This document shows positions 36,490 through 48,768 of a DNA stretch of 64,000 nucleotides, in pieces. The stretch covers positions 47,576,950 through 47,640,949 of the forward strand of contig NC_083348.1 in NCBI RefSeq assembly GCF_019175385.1, given 5' to 3'. The position numbers and the translations under genes were made by a program. This stretch comes from Lycium barbarum (taxonomy: Eukaryota > Streptophyta > Magnoliopsida > Solanales > Solanaceae). Under the pieces are notes generated by a model. The model did no database searches and was not told the origin of the DNA. It was given only the letters and a program-made list of their open reading frames with translations. Position 1 is the first letter of the stretch, and every line of letters starts with the position of its first letter.

Positions 36490-38033
36490 TGTCCTTCACT
36501 CTCTCACAGATAAAGGTAACACACGCGGCAGCCGCCAGAGGAAGAGGTGGAGGTAGAAGAACCAGTAGAGAGGCGCCCCAGCTGGGGGCGGAGTCCCAGT
36601 AGTTAATCCCGTGCCTCCAGTGGTTCCTAATGAAGCTGCGGGAGATGCAGCCACACCAGCCCAGCCAGCGGCTGTACCAGTCCAACCAAGAGCTGCAGCT
36701 GCTCCTGGTATACCAGATGCTATGGCGCAGGTGCTAAATTGGTTGCCTGCGTTAGCACAGGCCGGGGTTATACCAGCCGTTCCAGCAGGTAGGGGCGCCG
36801 GAGTAGCAGCCCCAACTCCGGATAGAGTTCAGACTCTGGGGATTCAGCATACCGCAATAGTGGCACCACGCTTGGATGAAGTTCCGGGTTTTAAGGCCAG
36901 TTGCAAGGCCGGTGATGACTAGCAAAGAGCATGACTTGTTTTGGAGGTTCACTAAAATGAAGCCTCTAATTTTCTGTGGTACTGAGTCAGAGGATGCATA
37001 CGAATTCATCATAGACTGTCACGAGAGGCTCCATAAGATGGGGGCTGTAGACAAGTATGGTGTAGAGTTTGTGACCTTCCAGTTCTTGGGTAATGCCAAG
37101 TTATGGTGGAGGGCATAGGTGGAGTGAAGGCCAACTGGGTTTCCTCCGTTGACTTGGTCTCAGTTCTATTCAGTGTTCTTGGATAAGTACATTCCGCGTA
37201 CTCTGAGGGACCGAAGGAAGGATGAGTTTGCTAATATTGATCAGGGAAACTAGTCTGTTATTGTGTATGAGACCGTTTTCCACTCCTTGTCCCGACATGC
37301 TCTTCAGTTACTGCTTACTGAGGGGGAGAGGATCCGGCGATTCATGATGGGATTGAACACTGGACTTCAGCTATCAGCTCTTCAGCTTGTAGCCACTAGG
37401 GCTTCATTCTAGGAGGTGGTGAAGCATGTATGTGTTGTTGAGGGGATTAAACAAAAAAGTCACGCAAAGCAGGTAGAGACTAAGGCCCGAAGGGGTGGGG
37501 TTTTAAGAAACTCCTTCTCAAGGGGTCAGAGTTCACAGGTATATTCACGGCATCCGGTTCAATCCACGATGCACGTGTCAGCTGGGGGCCCATCAGGGGC
37601 AAATTATCAGGATTCCGATCAACATAGAGGTTATACTGTTTCATCAACTTCTGTTCAACGACCTACGTTGGACCGTGCATGTCACGAGTATAGTGAGATA
37701 GGGCACATTAAGAGGTATTTCCCAAGGCTCAGACAGGGTGGACAGGGGACTCAGTATCAGGCTCCCCGAGCTCCATTTGCACCAGATATAGGGGGTAAGG
37801 ATCGCGCACCAACAAGGAAGGGTGGCCACACCGCGGGTAGGGGTGGTACCCAACCTAACCGAGGCAATCCTCAAGTATTTAGATGCGGACAGCAGCCCGG
37901 CAGGGGCGGGGACCAGACTGGACAAGTTAATCATAGTGGTTCACAGGCTATAGGAGGGCGCGGTCATTTGTACGCTTTTCCAGGTAGACCAAAGGCTGAG
38001 GTCTCTGATGCTGTCATCACAGGTACTATCTAA
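36490..38033 (+). pseudogene. G gag pseudogene
   Basis: Same organisation as the E2 gag: Ala/Pro-rich frame 36611-36922, capsid-like part 36876-37118, then an open frame 37416-38033 through the zinc-knuckle region (C-x2-Y-x4-H-x4-F, two ligands lost) into the start of protease. TAG stops after WWRA (37116), within 'GN*SVIVYE' (37251) and before 'EVVKHV' (37410) are the same as in E2. TAA at 38031-38033 is private to G. Confidence 0.8.
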
Positions 38034-38045
38034 GTTTATGATTGG

Positions 38046-38570
38046 GTGGCTTCTGTTTTATTTGATCAGAGTTATACTTTTTCTTATATGTCCACATATT
38101 ATGTTGTGGGTTTGGATATGATGTGTGACACTCTTGATGTCCTTATTTATATATCTAATCTAGTTGGGGATTCGGTGGTGGTAGATAGAGTCTACCCTTC
38201 TTGCGCGATTATTTTTATGGGATATAGTACTTGGGCGGATTTGATGATCCTCGATATGGTAGATTTCGATGTAATTTTGGGCATGAGTTGGTTGTCCCCG
38301 GATTTTACTATCCTAGATTATCACTTTAAGACTGTTACCTTAGCTATGCCCGAGGCACCTAGACTTGAGTGGAAGGGTAACCTTAGTCCCCTTCCTAAGA
38401 AAGTCATATCCTTCGTTCGTGCTAGGAAGCTAGTGGAGAAGGGTTGTCTAGCTTATATGGCACATATCCGTGACACTAATGCAGATACTCCATATATTGA
38501 TTCGGTTCCAGTGGTACGCGAGTTTGCGGATGTGATTCCCGCAGACTTTCCTGGTATACTACCTGATTGA
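38046..38570 (+). pseudogene. G protease domain, catalytic motif lost
   Basis: Reads as the E2 protease, with LFDQSYTFSY in place of the D-(S/T/P)-G active site. The frame continues through 'PYIDSVPVVREFADVIP' into the RT N-terminus and stops at TGA 38568-38570, a stop also present in E2 (about 10653). Confidence 0.8.
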
Positions 38571-39886
38571 GACATTGATTTTAGGATTGATTTAGACCCA
38601 AGGACTCATCCTATCTCTATTCCACCTTATAGGATGGAACCGGCAGAACTCAAGGAATTGAAAGAGCAGTTGCAAGATCTTGTTAGTAATGGTTTTATTC
38701 ACCGAGTGGCTCTCCTTGGGGTGCTCCTATGTTGTTTGTTAAGAAGAAGGATGAGTTTATGCATATGTGTATTGATTACCGTCAGCTGAATAAGGTAACT
38801 ATTCGAAACAAGTATCCCATTCCCCGTGTTGATGACTTGTTTGATCAGCTACAGGGAGCTTCTGTGTTCTCAAAGATTGACTTAAGGTTATGGTACCACC
38901 AATTGAAGATTCAGGCAGAGGATGTTCCTAAAACAGCTTTCCGGACCAGGTAGGGACTCTATGAGTTCTTGGTTGTATCTTTCGGCCTTACTAATGCCCC
39001 AGCTGCGTTCATGGATTTGATGAACAGTTTGTTTAAGCCCTTTTTAGACTCTTTCGTAATAGTGTTCATTGATGATATCCTAGTGTACTCTAGAAGTAAG
39101 GAGAAGCATGAGAAACATTTGAGAATTGCTCTTGAGGTATTGCGGGAGAAGGAGCTGTATGCTAAATTCTCCAAGTGCAAATTCTGGTTATATTCTGTGT
39201 CCTTCTTAGGGCATGTAATTTCGAAGGAAGGTATTATGGTGGATCCTCAGAAAATTCAGGCAGTCAGGGATTGGTCTAGGCCCATATCAGTGACCGAGTT
39301 CCGTAGTTTCGTGGGTCTAGCTAGCTACTATCGTCGGTTTGTGAAAGAGTTTTCCTCTATTTCTTCTCATTTGACTCGCTTGACTCAAAAAGAGGTACCG
39401 TTTCAGTGGTCCGACGAGTGTGAGGAGATCTTCCAAAAGCTCAAGACTTTATTGACTACAGCGCCTATTCTAGCATTGCCTGTAGAGGGCAAGGATTTTG
39501 TTGTTTATTGTGATGCTTCACGTTCTGGTTTGGGGGCTGTTTTGATGTAGGAAAATAAGGTGATTGCCTATGCTTCTCGGCAGTTGAAGGTGCATGAAAA
39601 GAACTATCCTACTCATGACTTAGAGTTGGCAATTGTGGTGTTTACGTTGAAAATGTGGAGGCACTACTTGTATGGTGTCCATTGTGAGGTGTATACTAAC
39701 CATCGCAGTTTGCAGCATGTGTTCACTCAGAGGGATCTGAACTCGAGGCAGCGGAGGTGGATGGAACTGCTGAAGTATTATAACATCAACATTCAGTATC
39801 ATCCTGGTAAGGCAAATGTAGTGGCTGACGCGTTGAGCAGGAAGTCAGCTAGTATGGGAAGTCTGGCTCATTTGATTTCTTCATAG
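38571..39886 (+). pseudogene. G reverse transcriptase and RNase H pseudogene
   Basis: RT motifs MCIDYRQLN (38763-38790) and FIDD (about 39065-39076) are present. A TAG at 38951 (TAC in E2) splits the RT frame, and the shared TAG at 39548 separates RT from the rest of RNase H ([10 protein letters not shown]). The RNase H frame then runs to TAG 39884, also shared with E2. Frameshift near 38700-38728 as in E2. Confidence 0.85.
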
Positions 39887-40109
39887 CGTCCGTTAGCTAT
39901 AGAGGTTCAGACTCTGGCTAACAGTTTTATGAGGCTGGATATTTCTAACACGGGCAGGGTGTTGGCTTATGCTGAGGCTCGGTCATCCTTTCTAGTGCAG
40001 ATTAAGGGTAAGCAGTTAGAAGATGCTAAGTTGCGCAAAATTCATGACAAGGTGTTGCGTAGAGAGGCCAAGGAGGCCGTGATTGGCGAAGAGAGGGGTG
40101 CTGCGGATT

Positions 40110-41104
40110 AATGGGCGAGTTTGCCTGCCACGTGTGGGTGATTTGATCAAAACCATTCTGAGATAGACTCATAGTTTGAGGTATTCTGTTCATCTTGGCG
40201 CGACTAAGATGTATCGTGATTTGAGGCTGTACTACTTGTGGACTAGGATGAAGCGTGATATAGTGGAGTTTTGTTGCTCAACATCTGAATTACCAACAAG
40301 TGAAGTATGAACATCAGAAACTGGGGGTACACTTCAAAGGATGCCCATTCCTGAGTGGAAGTGTGAAAGAATAGCCATGGACTTCGTAGTTAGTCTTTCG
40401 AAGACGTTGGGGAAGTTTGACTCTATCTGGGTTATTGTTGACTGGTTGACTAAGTCTGCCCACTTTATTGCAGTGAAGATAACTAAGGATGCGGAGAAAT
40501 GGGCTAAAATCTACATTCGGGAGGTGGTTAGGCTTCATGTTGTTCCTATCTCCGTTGTGTCCGATAGGAGCACAACGTTCACATCTAGATTTTGGGAGTG
40601 TTTGCATGAGGAGTTTGGTACGAGGTTGGATCTTAGTACAACATTCCACCCACAGACTGATGGGCAGTCTGAGTGGACCATTCAGGTTTTTAAAGGTATG
40701 CTTCGTGCGTGTGTGATAGACTTTGGTGGGCATCGGGATCAATTCTTTCCATTGGCCGAGTTTGCATATAACAATAGCTACCACTCGAGTATCGATATGG
40801 CTCCGTTTGAGGCGTTGTATGGGAGGAGGTGTAGGTCTCCTATTGGGTGGTTTGATGAGTTTGAGGTGAGACCTTGGGGTACTGATCTTCTGAGGGAGTC
40901 CCAAGAGAAGGTGAAGGTGATTCAAGCTAAGCTTCTAGGAGCACAGAGTATGCAGAAGGAGTATGCGGAACGTGAAGTCCAAGATCTTGAGTTTGGAGAG
41001 GGAGAGCAAGTGTTGTTGAAATTCTCACCCATGAAAGGTGTGATGAGGTTTGGGAAGAAGGGCAAGCTTAGCCTGAGGTACATTGGGCCGTTTGAGGTAC
41101 ATTT
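40110..41104 (+). pseudogene. G integrase, chromodomain deleted
   Basis: A 262-codon open frame from 40341 covers the catalytic core (MDFVV, VSDRS, SEWTIQ) and the start of the C-terminal domain up to YIGPFE. It is better preserved than in E2, lacking the internal TAG. The zinc-binding Cys pair is replaced (QHLNYQQ). At about 41097 the frame jumps to the sequence that in E2 follows the chromodomain: 310 bp, including the entire chromodomain, are missing, with a 5-bp filler. The Arg after the catalytic Glu is Trp here. Confidence 0.88.
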
Positions 41105-41181
41105 CGCCGAGTCAGGTAACTTTTCCTAGTTTCCTCATCATTGTCTGTTCGGGGACGAACGGTGTTTTAATTGGTATCTGG

Positions 41182-41624
41182 TGTAATGATCCTCCCGGTC
41201 GTTATGGGAAATGTAGGATCACCCCACCAAATTGAACCTTCTCAAAGGTAGAACGAGCTAATAGAAACTCAGTTGTATAAGTCTAAGATCTGAAAAATTT
41301 GACTTGCTTGTGATTGTTGCTAATTTTGTTGTGTATGTATGATTTTGTTCAGGGTATGTCGGGGGCTTTGTCCCGACTTGTATACTTCAGTCATGTTCAT
41401 AGAGGCTTTGCAGACAGTTCCTGTGTACAGCTTAATCATAGTGTGACGATAGTAATGTTGGCATCATGGGTCCAATGTACATATACTTATCCATGATATT
41501 ATGTTCGTATTTAGCCTCTCGATCCTATTATTTCCATTTGAGACACAAAGGATGTAAGTTATAAGTTTGTTCGCTCGTTTTCCGTAAGGTGCCAATCGCG
41601 CCCTACCAAGGGTGGGGTGTGATA
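41182..41624 (+). repeat. Chimeric LTR: E2-type start fused to E3-type end
   Basis: 41182-41333 is the first 152 bp of an E2-type LTR (TGTAATGATCC); from 41332 the sequence is the last 293 bp of the E3-type LTR, ending GTGTGATA at 41624. The join is at a short 'tgtat' microhomology. It has TG...TA ends and could be mistaken for a short solo LTR, but no TSD surrounds it. Confidence 0.85.
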
Positions 41625-42472
41625 GGTTTGGTCTTAAACATTCCCCTAGTGTCTTGCCATGCCGGAGGTTCATGAAACCTCTTGGATCTTATGCAGCATC
41701 AGGAATAAGGATGGTGACGACTTTCCCCTCTTATTACCTAAATCCCTACCTATTAAGCCTAGTTGTACAGATATAGCTATATGGATTGCATGACTCTTGA
41801 ATGAATTTTATATATGTGTACTTGTATCTACATATGTGATAAGTTTAGAAGATTATAAACTGACCGGGGTCCTTTTTCTCCCTTTTTCCTCCTCCACTGC
41901 ATGGCCATTTAGGCCTAGTCCAGCCAACCTGTTAAGCCTTGGCCCAACAGGTAGATTTTTTCTTTAAAAAAATATCAAGTCTGAAGAAGACGAAGATGGA
42001 ATCTAACATTATTAAACGCGTAGAAGGCCCAGCTATGGGTGAAAAGGGCCAACTGGGGGCTTGGTACGCCCCTAGTCTCCCCTTTCTCCTTACTTATGCA
42101 TTTTTATTATATACAACTGATTGTATCCTGTATTTGTAAAGTTGTAAAACTCATGTATATTATTGGAATAATTATGGTCATGAATTAGTCGTCTTAGGAC
42201 AATACTGCCTACGCCGTTTAGTTCGACTTTAGGTCTTCACACGATTTTCAGACCCGAGCTTAGTATGAACGATTTTGAAAGTAAAATGGCTAGGTAAATA
42301 AATCAGTAAAGAGGATAAAAAGGGATTACATCATTATGAAATGTTGTTACCATCTTCTTAAAGAAAAACCAAATTGACGTTTTTTAAATCAAAAGAAGCA
42401 TTTCCTTTAAAGCTAAGTTTCCTAAAGATGTCTTTTTGGACTAAGCCCAGTCAGAAAAAATGATTTCAGTTC

Positions 42473-42504
<32 letters not shown>

Positions 42505-45500
42505 TTAGTGTATTCATACACCAAACACAAGTCTTATTTTGGACTAAGACCAGCGGAAAAAATGAGAATTTCGGGCTAAGGCCCAATTAAAATTGCATTT
42601 TTTAAACCCCACCTAAAAAAAAAATCATAAAAAAGGAGAAGGACTATTTTGGGCTGAGCTCAGTAATAGAAAAACGAAATTTTAGGCCAAGGACCAACAA
42701 AAATCAATACATCTAGACACTTCATCAATTTTTAGAAATAAATTTGGGCCAAACCCACGTGAAAATACAATCTTTTTATTACAAGTATTAGGCCTTAAGT
42801 TTAATGCATGGATAATGAAAAGGTTAGTTTTTGTTGTGTAAGGATTTTTTACATATAATTTAAAAACCGTATAAATCATTTATAGACATAAAAGTTTTAG
42901 AAAAGGACATTCTGAAAATGTGTTAAACGGATTAACCCGAACCGTGTATGAGTCAAGCATGAACAAACCCATTCATTCCAGACTTTCAATAAATGAACCC
43001 TTTTTATCTTTATAAAATTATTACTATCCTTATATATAAAAGGAACTAGTTGTATCCGGATATTATAAATCTGAACCTAAATACCCTATATGTAAAGGGG
43101 ATATACTCAATTCATTTAAAAAAATTGATATGAAAAATGACAGACTTTACAATGCGGGAAATAAACACCAAATAAATAGTTCATGCAAATACTCATACAT
43201 TGGAATTCGAAGGTCAACCGTATAGTACGGATCCTTAATACTAGGGTGCCTAACACCTTCCCCAGGGGATCAACAGAACCCTTACCAAAAACTTTTGATT
43301 ACGAAGGATTTTTCATGGTTTATGAATAAACCCTTCAAAATTGGTTTTCCTAATTTTCTAAAAATTAAATGGCGACTCTTTCAAAAACAAAGTCCGAAAG
43401 AGCATCAACGAGTTCGAAGTAGATTTTTTTAGCGCTAACCCCGCCGGCGAAATGCGAACCATTCCAATCACTGGTGTATGTCATGAGATATGCACAAGAG
43501 GAAGAGAATAATCAGGCCAAGAGCAGAAGAGTAGCGGTGAAGATAGGAGGGTTCCTCTAATCGGAGTTCTCATGTATAGGGCCGGGGCAAGCTGTTTACA
43601 GGTATACTACACCCCTCCATTAAAATTGTTTGTGTTTATATGTATGTATTTTGTGACCTAGAACGCCATTTATTACTTGACAGACAGGAACAATGAAAGT
43701 TAAGGATGAAGGGGGATCAAAGCAGTAGTGACGGAACTGCAATGCCGAATAAGATACGGGATTTTACTAACAAGGGCAATATAATGTGTGGTTTCCCCCT
43801 CCCTTTTGGTAACATCGGACTAAGGAACCCCAAACTTACCTTATGCCGAGTACCCGGTCGAAAGGAAGTCAGAAGTAGGGCTTGGTTACTTATGCTAGGA
43901 TACATGGTACAAATATGTAAGTAAGAGTTCAGCGAAGTGGGTAACGTTGATGAAAAGATAGCACAAGATTCAAAGTGCCTATTGGAAATTACGATTGATT
44001 AAATGCAAGTCAAGTATAGAGTTAGAACACCATTAGAAAGTAAGGATGAACAGAAATAAGAAGAATTAGTAATGCTAAGAATATCTCAGGCAAGTTTCAA
44101 GAATGATTATGAGATAGAGTGCTAACGGATAAATTGGATTGCAATCAAGTCGAATAAGTATAAAGGAACAAGGGGAGCTGGAGAAAAGAAGAGTTAAGGT
44201 GTGATAATGACGAAGAATCATAGATAGAAATGAGTTAGGTTGACAAGTAGACCACGCAAGCATAAGAGTCCCATCTACATTACTCGGGATTACTACGTAA
44301 GCTGAATTTAGCCGAGAATGAGCTGCACGATAGATAGAGAAGCGAGTCGTTAAATGTGATAGGTGCCGCGAGGGAATGATCATCTCCAAAAGAAGGAGAA
44401 AAGGACGCTAGTTCCAGAAATTAAGTTGAGTCATATCTAACATCGAAATATGGATATAAGGGATTCATCATGATTAGGCGATGACGTAAGGATAAAAAGA
44501 CAAATGATTAGACATGGGGAAGGATATTGATAAGCGACGAAAGGAAAGTCCTTATAAACCTATCGCAACAGACAATATTTTAAGCATGCATCGTGATGCA
44601 AAATGATATTAAGCACGGCCAAATAAAATATTTATGCACATTTAGGTCTCAATAAACACCTGCGGGATGTCGGAGCCGCCCTAGTATAAAATATGTACCC
44701 TAATGAGTAATTGGATCTCCTGGAAGAGAGGGATTGAAAGTGACAAAACGGCTCGAGAAAAGCAAGAAGGGAGGTTGAAAGGCGATGGTAATTTTGTAAC
44801 TTACAAGAGAGGAGAATGAGCAATGTATGTCTAGCGAACTGGATTTCACCCCGATAGACCACAAGGAAGTTAGGATAATGCGAAAATGGTCAGGTAACAA
44901 TAAAGCGGAGAGGAAGAGGATGCATACATACGGATGACAAGACCACGATAAAGGAGAGTGGAAGAGAAACAAGAGTTGGGCATTTGTGTACTCAAGGGGC
45001 TAAGGCCATAAAGGTAAGGATAGTTTAGCACGCTTTGAACCCCAAAGTCGGTAATAGACTAAGAAAGACGTAGCTATGAATGAGGAGTTGTGCACTTGTT
45101 GAAGGAATAGTGGTGAGATGATAAATTAGCCCTCCTATAGAAGGAATGATGCGAGAAATATTCCTAGTGAAGTAAACCACCATATAGGAAGGGGAAACAA
45201 CAACACAAACACGTGTAAACGAGGCACGAGTCAGAACTAGTCAGGTATTACATAGTCTTAAATAAGGGAAAGCAGCCAGACTCGAATCGCTGAGGCAAGC
45301 TACGTTCCAGATCTAAAGGACATTGAAATGGTAATTGAAACATGTAGTTCTGTGTCAAACAAGAGATATCACGCAGCATAACGTGTGGAAACACAAATGA
45401 GAAGTACAATGAGGGAGATGTTATTTGTAATTGAGTAAGGCGGAATAAAGTTTTGAGGTTAGTGCAACGCAACAAAGGGATACAGTGCCAGGAGACCATA

Positions 45501-45884
45501 GGTCCAGACTTGAAGGGACGAACACTGAAGATGATTGTAAAGGAAAAACATGTGAAGAAAACCCATAAGAAAGAGACGTCCTATAAGACCCTAAGTCGAT
45601 GACAGCATGTTGCAACCAGGAACCTAGTTTCAAACGAAGGGACGAGAAGATGGAGTAATACTGAGGGGCAAAGAGAAGTAGCTGCAAGAAGTAGTACACA
45701 ATTCAGTTGCCTCTAAGGCTCATGACATATTCGTAGCATTAATGGCCAGGGAAGCTTCTCAACTGATAACCGAGTAGAGGAATTACCCGCTAAAATCATA
45801 CTTCGACCCTGATTCCTATGAACAATATTTTCTTTTCCGCAGCACCAAGAATAGAATGAAAAGAAAAAGGAAATTTTCGGGAAT
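41625..45884 (+). other. A' interior: Tat-like LTR fragment and E4 internal region
   Basis: Second copy of 30910-35156. The putative Tat-like LTR end and primer-site-like 'atggcgactcttt' are at about 43369; the E4 purine-rich region follows from about 43467. No coding domain seen. Paired minus-strand ORFs in both copies (for example 44075-44389) keep similar length only because the copies are recent. Confidence 0.4.
42474..42503. repeat. (TA)n microsatellite expanded in A'
   Basis: About 30 bp of TA repeats against about 12 bp at the matching site in A (31760-31772). Confidence 0.95.
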
Positions 45885-45889
45885 ATAAT

Positions 45890-48763
45890 TGTCACACCCC
45901 GATCTTACTAGGGTGTGATGGGCACCCGGCTCCATATTCAGAGTCGAGCGAACCCGCTGACTCTTATTACTTACATAATCTTTTGGACTCCCTGAATCAA
46001 ATGAGAAATGGAATACATAGTAAAGCTTTCAGAAACTTTCCTTCCGTTGTACTCAATTCAAATAAGATCTATCATCACATGAAATTCGTAACATGAAACA
46101 TAGTAACATATTGGCTGGTGGAGCCGCTTACAATACCGACACCCTATACCCATGACTCTGTCTGCAAAGTCTCTAACTTCAACCAAGACATCATAGCATA
46201 GTACTCTGACTCCGCAACACTCCAGGGCCAAATGGAGCTTGCCAACTTCGCTGGAACATCTTCTATGATAGCTTTTGCTCATCTGGGTGTACCTGCGTGG
46301 CATGAAACGCAGCCCCCCGAAGAAAGGGGGTCAGTACGAGCAATGTACTGAGTATGTAAGGCATGAATAGTAACATAGTAAGGGATGAAATTATAAACCA
46401 TACAGAATGGGAACATAGAGCATATTATGAGATAAAAGAGTAACCTGTACATCCGAGTGTCTCTTAGGGCGGATGGCATACATGCTTGGCTTTCTTTTGA
46501 AAAACATTTCTTGTTCATATATATAGAAAATAGAACATATCATAGCGCCGAACAACGTCGGCTCCCCCACATATGTCCCGCGTCCGGGCATCCCGCGTCC
46601 GGGATGATAAGTTACGCCAACTGACCAGGTGGCAATGCGTCTATAGCGCCACATATGTCCCTTTTCCCCATATCCCCCATATACATATACATATATCATG
46701 TCCATGTGTCATATACATATATCATATAAGCAGCATGCATGAGAGCCCAAAGAAAGTCATATATCCATCGGAGTGACGTAAGGTCGGTAGCCTCCGATTA
46801 CATTATAGAATAACCATGGTCGCTTTGTCTCACCTTGAAGGAAATATTATTATAAGATGAGACTAGCAACGAATAACAACGTACATAAACCGACACCTGA
46901 AGACTCAGAAACAAGTTTCGGGTCGATCCGATTTAGTATAAGAAAGTTATGAGCATTCGAAGTACAGAACCTTCCACGAACGTTTCAGAAGCCATTTTTG
47001 GAAAATCAAAGCAATCATCATACCAAGTACCTTTAAACATGAAATCATTCTTATCATAGTCATCATAGAAATATTCTCATCCTTGACATCATCAATGTCA
47101 TTGTGAAACATATCCATCGTTAGTGTCATAGGAGCTTACAAAATCATAAACCTCTGTTTTGGTAGAATACGGACACTTTGGAAAAAAACATTTACGAGTT
47201 ATTGGGAAGAGAATCACGCCTTGGAATCATAAACATCTAACTTTTGAAAAACAAGTAAGATATGGAAACAATTATGAAATCATAACATCGGGATCATGCC
47301 TTTGAAAGAAAGGGACAAGCCTTAACATACCTGTTCCACGTCCTATTAGCTACGCTTAATTGTCCAAGCTCGCTATCGCTAGTCTACATTCAAGAAGATT
47401 GACGCAATCAATAGATTCATCATTATAAACTTGTCTTAATCCTTCAAATAAATTCACTTATGATCTGCCGAAATTTCGGCAGCATCTCCCTTGTAAATAT
47501 ACCATCCCCGAGAATCTAACTCGGCCCAAATCATCAATCAACAATCCGAGAATTTAACTCGGCCAAACTATCAACAACAATACCAACAATCGTGCCAACA
47601 ACATCAACAATCAGTTCAAGACGCATTCTAACATTGATAACCTTTGTCATACAATTCAACGACATTTCATTTATGTTCAATTCAATTCACATAATATTCA
47701 AAACAACCCAATCAACATACTACTTCACCCGACACCTTCCAAATTCAACAAGAACAATAACAACCTATTTCCTTCTTTCAAACTCAATCACAACAACCCA
47801 ACTTACAATCTTCCAAACACATCTCTTATCTCCAAATTCATGAGTTATATCAACAACCCATACATTAATAAATTTATTCTTACAAATATAAGAAACCACA
47901 CTAATGTCACACTAACTTCTTCAATAATGCACAAACGATTTCAAATTCATTTCAAGCCACCAAACCTTCATTTTACATCATGGAATCCACAACACAACAA
48001 TCAAACTACTAAATAAAAATCAATTCATCTTTCCTACACCATACAATCCCATTCGGCCACCCCCCAACATATATCTATTTCATGAGTTTCATCCGTTTAT
48101 ACATGCTACAATACTCACAAATCATCTATAACACATGAAAGGAGGGGTTAAACCTTACCTTTATTCTTTGACTCCTCTTATTCGGCTAGAGCTTCCATCT
48201 CTCACCATAAGTACTTTGCTTGTTCCAACAACCACTCCATGTTAATTAGGACCTTCAAATTAGTTATAATACTAGGAGAAAATGATTTTTCTTCATCAAT
48301 TTCCATGGATACATATTTTGGACTTATGGCCGAACACTACTATATTTCTCTCTTCAAGTTTTCTTGAGTTGGAAGATAAATATTTGTCTTGCTTTGTAAG
48401 CATGTCCACATATATATAATTAGCCTCATCAAATAGAGTGTGGACACATGCCCCTTCTCCAAGCTTCTCTAATTTTCTTAAATTAAAAAGATGACTTAAA
48501 CTTGGTTAGTCATCACTCTTTTCTTTCTTTTTTTTTCAAGACTTACAAGTTTCCATAATTCACTTCTAACCCTAAATTTTTTCTTAATATTTCCATGAGC
48601 CACCTTGTGAATTTTCCTTTTTACCCCTAGCCTTTCTTAATATTTCCACATCAATAATGTTCATAAGCAACTTGCATATTAAACAAGATCAAAATATGGC
48701 CTTGCCCTTAACTTTTCGCAATTATCTTGAATTATCCGAACGTACAAAATACGGGCCATAACA
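45890..48763 (-). mobile_element. S5: inverted Tekay-like solo LTR (2.87 kb)
   Basis: Starts TGTCACACCCC and ends GGCCATAACA on +; TSD ATAAT at 45885-45889 and 48764-48768. On the minus strand it begins TGTTATGGCCC and ends GGGGTGTGACA. Its layout (the 'tactcagtacattgctcgtactgac' phrase near 46335, inverted, and the 'ctgccgaaatttcggcagc' hairpin at 47466-47484) is that of the S1-S3 group, but its end resembles the E3 LTR. No coding region. Confidence 0.93.
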
Positions 48764-48768
48764 ATAAT

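Larger units (their letters stand above)
36065..41333 (+). mobile_element. G: partial DNA-level copy of E2 between A and A'
   Basis: Corresponds to E2 4889-13723 without S1 and without 13181-13490. It carries the last 232 bp of the 5' LTR, the PBS (TGGTATCAGA, 36301-36310), all internal domains and the first 152 bp of the 3' LTR. It lacks true LTR ends and TSDs. It shares E2's stop codons in gag, at the RT/RNase H boundary and near the end of RNase H, plus the altered protease and zinc motifs. A 20-bp partial repeat of 'attggtatct' at 36457-36486 is unique to G. Differences from E2 are about 3% where I counted. Confidence 0.92.
41332..46773 (+). repeat. Duplicated segment A' (right copy, 5.44 kb)
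   Basis: Second copy of 30617-36059. A' continues into the complete S5 and its right flank, so A' holds the original right-hand context while A holds the original left-hand context (E3 LTR). The (TA)n at 42474-42503 is expanded compared with A. Confidence 0.95.

Noticed and set aside
41182..41624. Short solo LTR of a new family
   Set aside because: It is a fusion of an E2-type start and an E3-type end at the duplication junction, without TSD.
30617..46773. Giant LTR retrotransposon with 5.44-kb LTRs (A and A') and a gag-pol interior (G)
   Set aside because: Automatic LTR finders would probably call this. But A has no TG/CA ends, no flanking TSD, no PBS directly after the left copy (the PBS of G follows 232 bp of its own LTR), and A itself contains parts of other elements.
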